Notes: a model not told the origin generated them from the sequence alone. A DNA stretch of 5,757 nt from Chlorobium sp. (GCA_028278005.1 JANQFD010000146.1:1-5757), one strand, 5' to 3'. Positions 1-5,757 are shown, numbered from the stretch's first letter. Numbers and translations: made by a program.

Positions 1-9
1 TTTAGTATT

Positions 10-36
10 TCGACAGGGGTTATATTATTTTATAAT
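10..36 (+). promoter_or_regulatory. Candidate sigma70-type promoter for the pyrE operon
   Basis: A perfect TATAAT lies at 31-36. Upstream, TCGACA at 10-15 matches five of six positions of the -35 consensus, but the spacer is only 15 nt, which is short. A poorer -35 (TTTCGA, 8-13) would give 17 nt. The surroundings are AT-rich. Transcription would start near position 43, leaving a leader of about 48 nt before the pyrE ATG. This is a consensus match only. The true -35 is uncertain, and promoter preferences in this group may differ from E. coli. Confidence 0.4.
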
Positions 37-90
37 CTTTTTACCGGCCAGCACGATCCTGGCTTAATCCATCGACACGTCATATTTCGC

Positions 91-672
91 ATGAGCACAT
101 CTGCATTCCTTGATATATTCAGATCTTCAGGAGCATTGCTTGAAGGACATTTCAAACTGACCTCGGGCCTGCACAGCACCACCTACTTTCAATGCGCCAA
201 GGTGCTCCAGCATCCCGTGCATCTCACCGAGATCTGTAAAAACATAGTATCGGCGTTCAGCGGCCTTACAATCGATACGGTCATCTCACCGGCGGTGGGC
301 GGAATCGTCGTTGGGACGGAAACCGGTCGCCAGCTTGGAGTAAAAACAATTTTTGCCGAAAGAAAAGAGGGCATCATGCTTCTGAGAAGAGGATTTTCCA
401 TCTCCCCCGGTGAAAAAGTACTGGTCGTCGAAGATGTTATAACGACGGGAGGGTCGGTTGCCGAGGTTATCGAGGTTGTCACTTCTGCAGGTGGTGAAGT
501 TGTCGGTGTCGGTTCGGTGGTCGACCGCAGCAACGGCACCGTTAGGCTTGCTGAAAACCAGTTCTCCCTTTTGACCCTCGAAGTAAAAAACTACGACCCG
601 GTGAACTGTCCGCTATGCAGAGAGAACGTTCCGCTCGAAGCACCGGGAAGTCGAACCCTACAAAAAAGCTAA
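91..672 (+). CDS. pyrE: Orotate phosphoribosyltransferase
   Basis: This cytosolic enzyme of de novo pyrimidine synthesis converts orotate and PRPP to orotidine 5'-monophosphate and pyrophosphate. The 193-residue protein shows the type I phosphoribosyltransferase signature LVVEDVITTGGSV at residues 111-123, where the acidic pair and TTGGS loop bind PRPP. Other family blocks are LTSGLHSTTYFQ near the N-terminus (23-34), SPAVGGIVVG (66-75) and the flexible-loop region FAERKEG (88-94). The C-terminus carries CPLC (173-176) followed by PLEAPGSR (181-188), a tail I associate with the shorter Thermus-type PyrE proteins. Length fits that group. ATG at 91 is the first possible start in frame after the leader, with no ATG, GTG or TTG codon upstream. 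No clear Shine-Dalgarno sequence precedes it. It is first in a probable operon, 11 nt before tyrA. Another purine or pyrimidine PRTase is possible but much less likely. Confidence 0.93.
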   Translation: MSTSAFLDIFRSSGALLEGHFKLTSGLHSTTYFQCAKVLQHPVHLTEICKNIVSAFSGLTIDTVISPAVGGIVVGTETGRQLGVKTIFAERKEGIMLLRRGFSISPGEKVLVVEDVITTGGSVAEVIEVVTSAGGEVVGVGSVVDRSNGTVRLAENQFSLLTLEVKNYDPVNCPLCRENVPLEAPGSRTLQKS

Positions 673-683
673 CACCGGCAGGC

Positions 684-1550
684 ATGCAGAACACCTGTAT
701 CAGCAGCATCTCGATCATCGGACTTGGATTGATAGGAGCATCCGTGCTGAGAGCGCTGAAAAAATCTCCTGTTGCCGAGCAGCAGCGGATCACCTTCAAG
801 GGTTTTGATCCTTCGTTCAGCGAGGAGGATATCGAACAGGTCAAATCGCTGGGACTCGACAGTTTTGAGCCCGATACAACGAAGCTCTATGATTCGGACC
901 TCATCATACTCGCCGCCCCGGTCGAGGTGAACATCTCGCTGCTCGAAGAAATCGGCAGGCACGCTCCCCGACACACCCTTGTCAGCGATGTTTCAAGCAC
1001 AAAAGCCGCAATTGCACGCAGTGCAGCCGAAGCGGGAGTTGATTTTATCGGTATGCACCCTATTGCAGGAAGAGAGCAGCAGGGTTATCATGCAAGTCAC
1101 GACGAACTTCTCGCCGGAAGAACGGTTGTCGTTTGCGCCGACGAGATAATCCTTTCCCGTCCTGACGCACGCAATCTCGTTGAGCTCCTGCAATCGATCG
1201 GGTGCCGGATTACCGTGATGAGCCCGGAAGAACATGACAGAATCGTTGCAGCGATCAGCCATCTGCCCCAGCTGCTTTCAACCGCCCTGATCAACTTCTG
1301 TGAACATGACATCGACAAAAGCGGCCCGGGCTTTTCGACCCTGACAAGGCTTGCCGGCAGCTCATGGGATATCTGGAAGGACATCGTATCGACAAACCGG
1401 GAAAATATCGCATCGGAACTCAACGAGTTCAGCCGTGAACTGGACAAGCTTGCCGATGATATCCGAAACAACCGCATGGACAGGATCAGGGCAGGGTTCG
1501 AAAAAGCAAACATGCTTTACGGCAACCTAAGAAACAATAGCAGCTCATGA
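684..1550 (+). CDS. tyrA: Prephenate (or arogenate) dehydrogenase
   Basis: This enzyme of tyrosine synthesis oxidatively decarboxylates prephenate to 4-hydroxyphenylpyruvate, or arogenate to tyrosine. The 288-residue protein opens with a Rossmann nucleotide-binding loop GLGLIG (13-18). Asp42 at the end of the second strand (KGFD) favours NAD+ over NADP+. SDVSSTK (101-107) and GMHPIAG with His125 match the active-site region. EEHDRIVAAISHLPQ (182-196) places His193 where the second conserved histidine lies in TyrA proteins, and FSTLTRLAGSSWDIW supplies the conserved TRxA arginine. There is no chorismate mutase or ACT domain, so this is the minimal monofunctional form and feedback control by an ACT domain is absent. 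ATG at 684 puts the Rossmann strand at the usual place. An in-frame ATG at 615 lies inside pyrE and would add 23 polar residues unlike the family. The gene follows pyrE by 11 nt and its stop overlaps the nadK start. Prephenate versus arogenate preference cannot be read from the sequence. Confidence 0.92.
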   Translation: MQNTCISSISIIGLGLIGASVLRALKKSPVAEQQRITFKGFDPSFSEEDIEQVKSLGLDSFEPDTTKLYDSDLIILAAPVEVNISLLEEIGRHAPRHTLVSDVSSTKAAIARSAAEAGVDFIGMHPIAGREQQGYHASHDELLAGRTVVVCADEIILSRPDARNLVELLQSIGCRITVMSPEEHDRIVAAISHLPQLLSTALINFCEHDIDKSGPGFSTLTRLAGSSWDIWKDIVSTNRENIASELNEFSRELDKLADDIRNNRMDRIRAGFEKANMLYGNLRNNSSS

Positions 1551-2404
1551 AATTCGCCATCGTTGTCAACATAAACCGTAAAGAAGCGATCGCCCTTGCG
1601 AAGGAGCTCATAGCCTGGCTGAAAGAACGCAATCTCGCCTATGTCTTCGACGCCACGTCCGCTGCAAAGCTCGGCATCGGCGAATCGGCAGAAATCGAAG
1701 ATCTGAACAAGCTTTGCGATGTCTTCATTTCGCTCGGCGGCGACGGAACATTGCTCTTCACCTCCCACTACTCCGTCACCAAACCGGTTATCGGCATCAA
1801 CGTCGGACATCTTGGATTCCTTGCGGAGTTCAGCAGGGAGGAAATATACAGTGCAATCGAACAGGTTCTTGAGGGGACCTATTCCATTCACGACCGTACA
1901 CAGCTCGAGGCACAAATTACTATCGGCGACGAAACGAAGTACTTTACGGCACTGAACGACGTGGTGGTAGAAAAAGGCGCATATCCGAGGATACCCGCAT
2001 TTATCATTAAACTCGACGGTGAACAGCTCAGCTCCTACCGGGCTGACGGTATTATCATCGCTACATCAACCGGATCAACCGCCTATTCCCTTTCTGCAGG
2101 AGGCCCTGTCATAGCGCCGAAATCCAATGTGTTCGTTATAACTCCGATATGCCCGCACATGCTTACCGTGAGACCTATTGTGATCAGTGACGACAAGATT
2201 ATCGAGATCTCCGTCGACGCTCCCGACGGAGCGTTCCCACTCAACTGTGATGGCCATGTAAGAAAGATGCTCATGCCGGGGGAAGTCATAACCGTGAAAA
2301 AATCGGCTGAAATGATCAATCTTGTCGCAAACGATAACAGAAATTACTGCGAGATCCTCAGAAGCAAGCTGCTCTGGGGGCGCGAACACAAGCCGGGGAC
2401 CTGA
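1547..2404 (+). CDS. nadK: NAD kinase
   Basis: NAD kinase phosphorylates the 2'-hydroxyl of NAD+ adenosine ribose to make NADP+ and so sets the cell's NADP(H) pool. The 285-residue cytosolic protein has all the family landmarks: GGDGT (64-68), GINVGHLGFLAEF (83-95), NDVVVEKG (137-144), YRADGIIIATSTGSTAYS (164-181) with AGGP after it, and TPICPHMLTVRP toward the C-terminus. The GGDGT aspartate (Asp66) is the expected catalytic base. Length matches bacterial NadK. The ATG overlaps the tyrA stop codon in an ATGA arrangement, and no Shine-Dalgarno sequence is evident, which suggests translational coupling to tyrA. Co-expression with an NAD-dependent dehydrogenase may be incidental. The unknown 488-residue gene follows 26 nt downstream. 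Nothing in the sequence looks truncated or damaged. Confidence 0.96.
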   Translation: MKFAIVVNINRKEAIALAKELIAWLKERNLAYVFDATSAAKLGIGESAEIEDLNKLCDVFISLGGDGTLLFTSHYSVTKPVIGINVGHLGFLAEFSREEIYSAIEQVLEGTYSIHDRTQLEAQITIGDETKYFTALNDVVVEKGAYPRIPAFIIKLDGEQLSSYRADGIIIATSTGSTAYSLSAGGPVIAPKSNVFVITPICPHMLTVRPIVISDDKIIEISVDAPDGAFPLNCDGHVRKMLMPGEVITVKKSAEMINLVANDNRNYCEILRSKLLWGREHKPGT

Positions 2405-2430
2405 CAAACCCGTCTATCATCCGGAGTTCC

Positions 2431-3897
2431 ATGAGTAACAGTATTTCTCTCGCCTCGCTGGCCCATCTGCTCGGCATTTCATCCTCCACTCCTCTCGTAA
2501 CCACCGACATGTGCAGAAGGCTTCGAGTAACCTTCATGCCCATGAACCATGACACCCCGAGGCTTCACTGCTTTGTATCTTCACTTATGAATGCCTTCAG
2601 GGTTCTGGGGATTCAGGTACTCGGTGAAGAAGAAGCATCAGGTCCGGACGGCAGGTTCAAACCCGGAGTCGTGGTTTTTGCCCCGGGAACCTTCAGCGAT
2701 GAAACGCTCGCGATCAATCGCGTTTCTACCCTCTATAACAATATTATTGTCGGCATTCATGAAGAACAACCCCCGCTGACCGAAGCTTCCTCCCCCCAGG
2801 AGCGGCTTGACCGGATTGTGGGAAAACTTGCCTGGGAAATGGTTCACCTGAGCATCTACGTAACCGATGAAAGCTGGACTATCTGCACAATGAACGGAGG
2901 TGTTGTCAGGTTCGAGGGCTCCTGTCCCCTTCCTTCCGATGTTGTAAAAACACTGGTACCAAAACTTACCGCCCAGGTCGTCCCGCCGAAACCTTCGGAC
3001 CTGGATTACAGGCCCGGTACGTTTACCCGCGCTTTGGAAGACATGCAGGAAATCGTTCATGATTTTTCGGCATGCGGCAGGCTCCTTCGTTCAAACCCGT
3101 TCCTGCTTACCCATACATCACGGGAAGCCCTGGAGTACAGAAGCCCTCTTTACAGGAAAATCGTTGCCCGTTATCTCGACCAGCGCAGCGGCATGAGCTA
3201 CGGTTTTTTCGCCCGTCAGCTTCCTCTCGAAGCACCACCTGCCCTGCTGATGAAAGAGACCGGCCTTACACTCGGCGACAATGAACTGCGCACTCTACCG
3301 GTAGTTAACATGCACAACAGGGACTATGTTCCGGTGGAAGTGATGAACGAGTGGTTTCTGGTAGAGCCGGTCCCGGTCGGCGTCATCACAACACGGTCGG
3401 GATGCAAAAAAACCAGCCTTGACCCTGAAACGGATCTGCTCGCACTAAGGCTTGAAAAAGGAATCATCACCCTTATGACCCCTCCGGGACTGCCGGATAC
3501 GACGATATCGAGACCTTCGTTCGACACGCTGACCATCCTCTCTCACGCGCTCGGCAATGCTTTTATCGCAAGTATCCTGCGGAAAACCCGGCCATCGTGG
3601 CGGTTCCCGGACATGCTTTCGGCCAAGGGAGCTTCAATGACGCACTGGCACGGTTATCCGGGCAAAGACTTCATTCCGGAAGGTTATTTTGTGCACGGCA
3701 GCCAAAATCCACCGGTTTCCTGTTCTACCCCACAATCCGCAGCGTACAGCCTGCTGGGCAAGATAGAAGCTTTGGAACAGTCACTCAGGGAAACGCGTGA
3801 ATACCGGGGAGATATTCACATCGAGCCGAACCACGGCACGAACATCGTCGGCACCCTTTCCCTGGCGGAAACAGCCGCTGTCGTTAACGGAAGCTGA
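2431..3897 (+). CDS. Uncharacterised 488-residue protein, last gene of the pyrE-tyrA-nadK run
   Basis: I do not recognise this protein and assign no function. It is a long ORF (488 codons) with amino-acid composition like a soluble globular protein: no signal peptide, no clear membrane span, and no Walker, Rossmann GxGxxG or zinc-finger motif. Visible landmarks are an N-terminal block MNHDTPRLHCFVSSL (38-52), an alternating strand and helix region with VVVFAPGTFS (80-89) and NNIIVGIHEEQPP (103-115), a charged helical middle part (about 195-265), and a C-terminal block rich in His, Pro and Cys. That block holds HWHGYP (405-410), FVHG (420-423), NPPVSC (426-431) and IEPNHGTN (464-471). A short predicted helix at about 440-458 separates the last two. 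ATG at 2431 is supported by GGAG at 2423-2426, the clearest ribosome-binding site in the window though only 4 nt from the start. Spacing to nadK (26 nt) suggests the same transcript. Its stop is 4 nt from the convergent kdsC-like gene. Confidence 0.85.
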   Translation: MSNSISLASLAHLLGISSSTPLVTTDMCRRLRVTFMPMNHDTPRLHCFVSSLMNAFRVLGIQVLGEEEASGPDGRFKPGVVVFAPGTFSDETLAINRVSTLYNNIIVGIHEEQPPLTEASSPQERLDRIVGKLAWEMVHLSIYVTDESWTICTMNGGVVRFEGSCPLPSDVVKTLVPKLTAQVVPPKPSDLDYRPGTFTRALEDMQEIVHDFSACGRLLRSNPFLLTHTSREALEYRSPLYRKIVARYLDQRSGMSYGFFARQLPLEAPPALLMKETGLTLGDNELRTLPVVNMHNRDYVPVEVMNEWFLVEPVPVGVITTRSGCKKTSLDPETDLLALRLEKGIITLMTPPGLPDTTISRPSFDTLTILSHALGNAFIASILRKTRPSWRFPDMLSAKGASMTHWHGYPGKDFIPEGYFVHGSQNPPVSCSTPQSAAYSLLGKIEALEQSLRETREYRGDIHIEPNHGTNIVGTLSLAETAAVVNGS

Positions 3898-3901
3898 GCA
3901 A

Positions 3902-4471
3902 TCACATGGCCGGGTGTTCACTGAATTCCCATTTGCCCTGCTGCTGGAGAATCAGTTCGATTATTTCCCTGATACACCCTTTCCCGCCCTCATAACCGGA
4001 AATATAGGAAACGCGATTACGGAGATATTCGACTCCGTCTATGGGTGTAATCGATAGCGCAACTTTTTCAAGGATAGGAATATCGATAAGATCATCGGCA
4101 ATATAGGCACAGTCTTCATCCTCGAGACCGCTCTCTCTCTTGAAGCTCTCATATGCCTCTACCTTGTGTCTGCAGCCGAGATAGATGTGCTCGATCCCGA
4201 TATGCTGGAGCAGGTGCCGCTGTGCCTCGCTCGCCCGTTCCGAGAGAGCTGCTACGTGAAGCCCGTTCTTCCTTGCCTCTGCAATGGCCAGCGCATCCCT
4301 CACATTACAGGAACAGCTCTCCTCTCCCCGATCGTTGATGGTTATCTGACCGCCCGTTACAATACCTTCCACCGGGAAGATCAATGCCTTGACCTGCCTC
4401 AGCGCATGTTGCAGGCGTTCGGAAGCATCGCCTGAAGATAGCTGAATCCCAAAATAATTAATACCGGACAC
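3902..4471 (-). CDS. kdsC: KdsC-family HAD protein with substituted catalytic motif I (possible pseudo-phosphatase)
   Basis: KdsC removes phosphate from Kdo-8-phosphate to give Kdo for lipopolysaccharide core synthesis. This 189-residue protein follows the KdsC layout throughout: an early motif I strand, NVRDALAIAEARKNGLHVAAL (56-76), Lys103 in YLGCRHK, YIADDLIDIPILEKVALSI (123-141) and the C-terminal GGKGCIREIIELILQQQGK (162-180), which in KdsC packs into the active site. However, motif I, normally DVDGVLTDG, reads PVEGIVTGG (33-41). The nucleophile Asp is Pro33 and the acid/base Asp is Glu35. RDGxG has become RDALA, TGR has become SER (77-79), and DK has become HK. The motif IV acidic residues Asp126, Asp127 and Asp130 remain. 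Phosphatase activity by the aspartyl-phosphate route is therefore doubtful. The GTG at 4471 is the only ATG, GTG or TTG start available before motif I, since an in-frame TAA lies just upstream. It lies 26 nt after kdsA on the same strand, so co-transcription is likely. Confidence 0.85.
   Translation of the reverse strand: MSGINYFGIQLSSGDASERLQHALRQVKALIFPVEGIVTGGQITINDRGEESCSCNVRDALAIAEARKNGLHVAALSERASEAQRHLLQHIGIEHIYLGCRHKVEAYESFKRESGLEDEDCAYIADDLIDIPILEKVALSITPIDGVEYLRNRVSYISGYEGGKGCIREIIELILQQQGKWEFSEHPAM
4349..4384 (-). other. Altered HAD motif I within the KdsC homologue
   Basis: These 12 codons (residues 30-41) encode LIFPVEGIVTGG, where active KdsC enzymes have a DxDGxxTDG core. Pro33 is CCG at 4373-4375 and Glu35 is GAA at 4367-4369. 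Asp to Pro needs at least two base changes, so a single sequencing error does not explain it. The flanking hydrophobic strand and the Gly and Thr of the motif are kept, so the alignment is not in doubt. Confidence 0.85.
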
Positions 4472-4497
4472 TGTTTTATGCGTTTAACGTTTAGCGA

Positions 4498-5325
4498 TTA
4501 CGGCTGTTTACCATGAATACAAGCATACAGTTTCTGCAACTGCCGAACTACGGCAGGAAAATCCGCCAGCGAAAGCTGGGTGGCTGCATCGGACATGGCT
4601 TTCTCAGGATCGGGATGGATCTCGAAAAAGAGACCGTCAGCCCCGGCGGCAACCCCGGCTCTTGCCATTGGAAGCAGGTACTCCCTTTCACCGCCTGACA
4701 CGCCCGCACCGGCCGAAGGAAGCTGGAGACTGTGGGTTGCATCATACACGACCGGATAGCCGATGCTTCCCATTTTTGGAATGCTCCTGAAATCCACCAC
4801 CAGGTTGTGATACCCGAATGTCGTGCCTCTTTCGGTCAGCATCAAACGGGAGTTGCCTGTCCGGTAAACTTTTTCAGCAGCCATCGCCATGTCCCCGGGC
4901 GCCATAAACTGCCCCTTCTTGATGTTCACGCAAAGCCCCGATTCTCCGGCTGCAGTAAGAAGGTCTGTCTGGCGACAGAGAAATGCCGGTATCTGCAGAA
5001 CATCGACAAACCGTGCCGCAAGCTCCACCTCATGCTTCTCGTGTACATCGGTCAGCACCGGCAAACCGAAACGATCCCTTATCTCGGCAAGAATTTCAAG
5101 CGCTTCGACATCGCCGATACCGGTAAAAGAAGAAGCCGATGACCGGTTTGCCTTCCGAAACGATCCCTTGAAAATACAGGGCACATCTTCCTCTTCACGT
5201 ATCGACTGCAGTACGGATGCAGCCTCAAGGGCCATTTCGCGACCCTCGATGACACAGGGACCGGCGATAAAAAACAATCCGGCATCTCCGGGAATCGAGA
5301 TGTCTCCGACCGAGAACTTTTCCAC
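4498..5325 (-). CDS. kdsA: 3-deoxy-D-manno-octulosonate 8-phosphate synthase, metal-dependent class
   Basis: KdsA condenses phosphoenolpyruvate with arabinose 5-phosphate to Kdo-8-phosphate, the first committed step toward the Kdo of lipopolysaccharide. The 275-residue TIM-barrel protein shows FIAGPCVIEG (19-28), FKGSFRKANRSS (52-63) with its substrate-binding Lys and Arg residues, LTDVH (91-95), IPAFLCRQTDLL (112-123), NIKKGQF (134-140) and ERGTTFGYHNLVVD (165-178). Cys24, His198 (DATHSLQLP), Glu235 (FFEIHPDPEKA) and Asp246 (SDAATQL) form the four-ligand metal site of the Aquifex-type class; metal-independent enzymes such as E. coli KdsA have Asn in place of Cys24. The His-Glu and Glu-Asp spacings (37 and 11 residues) match those of the E. 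coli enzyme. The start is GTG at 5325: an in-frame TAA two codons upstream rules out extension, and the N-terminus fits the family. No clear Shine-Dalgarno sequence is seen. It precedes the KdsC-family gene by 26 nt and is divergent from the ClpB-half gene. Confidence 0.95.
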   Translation of the reverse strand: MEKFSVGDISIPGDAGLFFIAGPCVIEGREMALEAASVLQSIREEEDVPCIFKGSFRKANRSSASSFTGIGDVEALEILAEIRDRFGLPVLTDVHEKHEVELAARFVDVLQIPAFLCRQTDLLTAAGESGLCVNIKKGQFMAPGDMAMAAEKVYRTGNSRLMLTERGTTFGYHNLVVDFRSIPKMGSIGYPVVYDATHSLQLPSAGAGVSGGEREYLLPMARAGVAAGADGLFFEIHPDPEKAMSDAATQLSLADFPAVVRQLQKLYACIHGKQP

Positions 5326-5463
5326 CTGTTAAACTGTTATTAACTCCCGAAATACAAGCGCGATAGCCAGTAAAACGATCCACTCGGGATATTGTAACTT
5401 TTCTGTTATAAGCCTTAAATTTACAACAAAACACATTATTCCCTAACTCATTAAGAACCCGGC
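5326..5463. promoter_or_regulatory. Divergent intergenic region between kdsA and the ClpB-half gene
   Basis: This 138-nt AT-rich stretch must hold the start signals for both divergent genes unless they are read from elsewhere. For the + strand, TTGTAA at 5392-5397 and TTAAAT at 5415-5420 are separated by 17 nt and form a plausible but weak promoter. For the - strand, TATAAC (complement of 5405-5410) resembles a -10 box, without a convincing -35. A perfect 6-bp inverted repeat, TCCCGA at 5345-5350 and TCGGGA at 5384-5389, brackets 33 nt inside the probable kdsA leader. I see no CIRCE heat-shock operator (TTAGCACTC-N9-GAGTGCTAA), which might have been expected near a ClpB gene. No remnant of a ClpB N-terminal half is visible. 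Confidence 0.35.
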
Positions 5464-5757
5464 ATGAATTCTACGGATACCAGGAAACGATTGGAAGAAA
5501 TTGAAAAACAGCTGGCCAACCTTCACGAAGAGCAGAGAAGGATCAAGGCACGCTGGGACGCGGAAAAAGAACTTATCCAGGAATCCAGAAAACTGAAATC
5601 GGAACTGGAAGACCTGCGCCACCAGGCGGAAGAGTACGAAAGAAGCGGCGATTACGGCAAGGTGGCCGAAATTCGTTATGGCCGCATTGCAGAGATCGAA
5701 AGAGAGATTGAAGAAAACAAACAGAACATTGAGACGAAACAGGCTTCCGGCGAACTG
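5464..5757 (+). CDS. clpB: C-terminal half of a split ClpB chaperone, 5' part only (runs off the window)
   Basis: The 98 codons present encode a highly charged coiled coil that matches the ClpB/Hsp104 middle domain. KARWDAEKELIQ (28-39) corresponds to the family's KxxWxAEKxxI, KLKSELEDLRHQAEEYER (43-60) to the next helix, and GDYGKVAEIRYGRIAEIE (62-79) to the GDLxKxAELxYGxIPELE block. In full-length ClpB this lies roughly 430 residues from the N-terminus, after the substrate-binding domain and the first AAA+ module. Here the reading frame begins with ATG at 5464 and an in-frame TAA at 5452-5454 blocks extension, so the protein lacks those parts and the first stretch of the middle domain. The rest, presumably the second AAA+ module, lies beyond the window. 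ClpB works with DnaK to solubilise protein aggregates. I recall two roughly 440-residue ClpB entries for Chlorobaculum tepidum, which would fit a two-gene ClpB. No good Shine-Dalgarno sequence precedes the start. The gene is divergent from kdsA. Confidence 0.82.
   Translation, partial: MNSTDTRKRLEEIEKQLANLHEEQRRIKARWDAEKELIQESRKLKSELEDLRHQAEEYERSGDYGKVAEIRYGRIAEIEREIEENKQNIETKQASGEL

Noticed and set aside
46..64. Hairpin GGCCAG/CTGGCT with a 7-nt loop in the pyrE leader, considered as a terminator or attenuator
   Set aside because: The stem is only 6 bp including a G-U pair, with no T-run after it on either strand. It is too weak to call.
189..539. Open reading frame antisense to pyrE
   Set aside because: It has low-complexity Ser/Thr/Pro-rich translation, lies wholly within a well-supported gene, and shows no family motif.
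615..683. Upstream in-frame ATG extending tyrA by 23 residues
   Set aside because: It overlaps the end of pyrE by 58 nt and adds a polar, basic stretch before the Rossmann strand that TyrA proteins do not have. ATG at 684 gives the normal N-terminus.
1097..1513. Open reading frame antisense to tyrA
   Set aside because: It is Ser/Arg/Leu-rich with no recognisable domain, and tyrA motifs on the + strand account for the sequence.
2638..3060. Open reading frame antisense to the 488-residue gene (140 codons)
   Set aside because: The + strand frame is far longer and has a ribosome-binding site and operon spacing. The antisense product shows no motif.
3870..3880. Short inverted repeat ACAGC-C-GCTGT near the end of the unknown gene, considered as a terminator
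   Set aside because: A 5-bp stem with a 1-nt loop cannot form a stable hairpin, and no T-run follows.
3797..4057. + strand frame crossing the convergent junction
   Set aside because: It overlaps both well-supported genes out of frame and has no recognisable features.
4472..4497. Repeated TAAACG in the kdsA to kdsC-like gap, considered as an operator
   Set aside because: Two 6-bp A-rich copies are easily due to chance and no known regulator site matches.
4889..5332. 147-codon + strand frame antisense to kdsA
   Set aside because: It is Ser/Arg-rich shadow translation; the KdsA motifs on the - strand are unambiguous.

Overview
The window looks like chromosomal housekeeping DNA from a Gram-negative bacterium, most likely a green sulfur bacterium (Chlorobiaceae). 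That assignment is an inference. It rests on moderate GC, Kdo (lipopolysaccharide core sugar) genes, the style of the enzyme sequences, and a ClpB chaperone that starts as a separate half-length gene, an arrangement I recall from Chlorobaculum tepidum. I could not confirm it by search. No RNA gene, CRISPR array, insertion sequence or phage gene is visible.

Region 1 (1-3897, + strand) is a compact, probably co-transcribed run of four genes. A candidate promoter precedes pyrE (orotate phosphoribosyltransferase, UMP synthesis). Then come tyrA (prephenate/arogenate dehydrogenase, tyrosine synthesis), nadK (NAD kinase, overlapping tyrA by ATGA) and a 488-residue protein that I do not recognise. 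Gaps are 11, -4 and 26 nt. The known enzymes belong to different pathways, although pyrE, tyrA and nadK all touch nucleotide or dinucleotide metabolism.

Region 2 (3902-5325, - strand) is a two-gene Kdo unit transcribed toward region 1: kdsA first, then a KdsC-family protein. KdsA carries the full ligand set of the metal-dependent class. The KdsC homologue has lost the catalytic aspartates of HAD motif I (Asp to Pro, and Asp to Glu) while keeping the rest of the fold, so it may be a pseudo-phosphatase. The two convergent units end only 4 nt apart.

Region 3 (5326-5757) is a 138-nt divergent intergenic region followed by the start of a + strand gene that runs off the window. Its first 98 codons match the ClpB coiled-coil middle domain, yet they begin with their own ATG after an in-frame stop. 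This is therefore an independently encoded C-terminal half of ClpB, not the end of a full-length gene. The two observations most worth following are the altered KdsC active site and the split ClpB.
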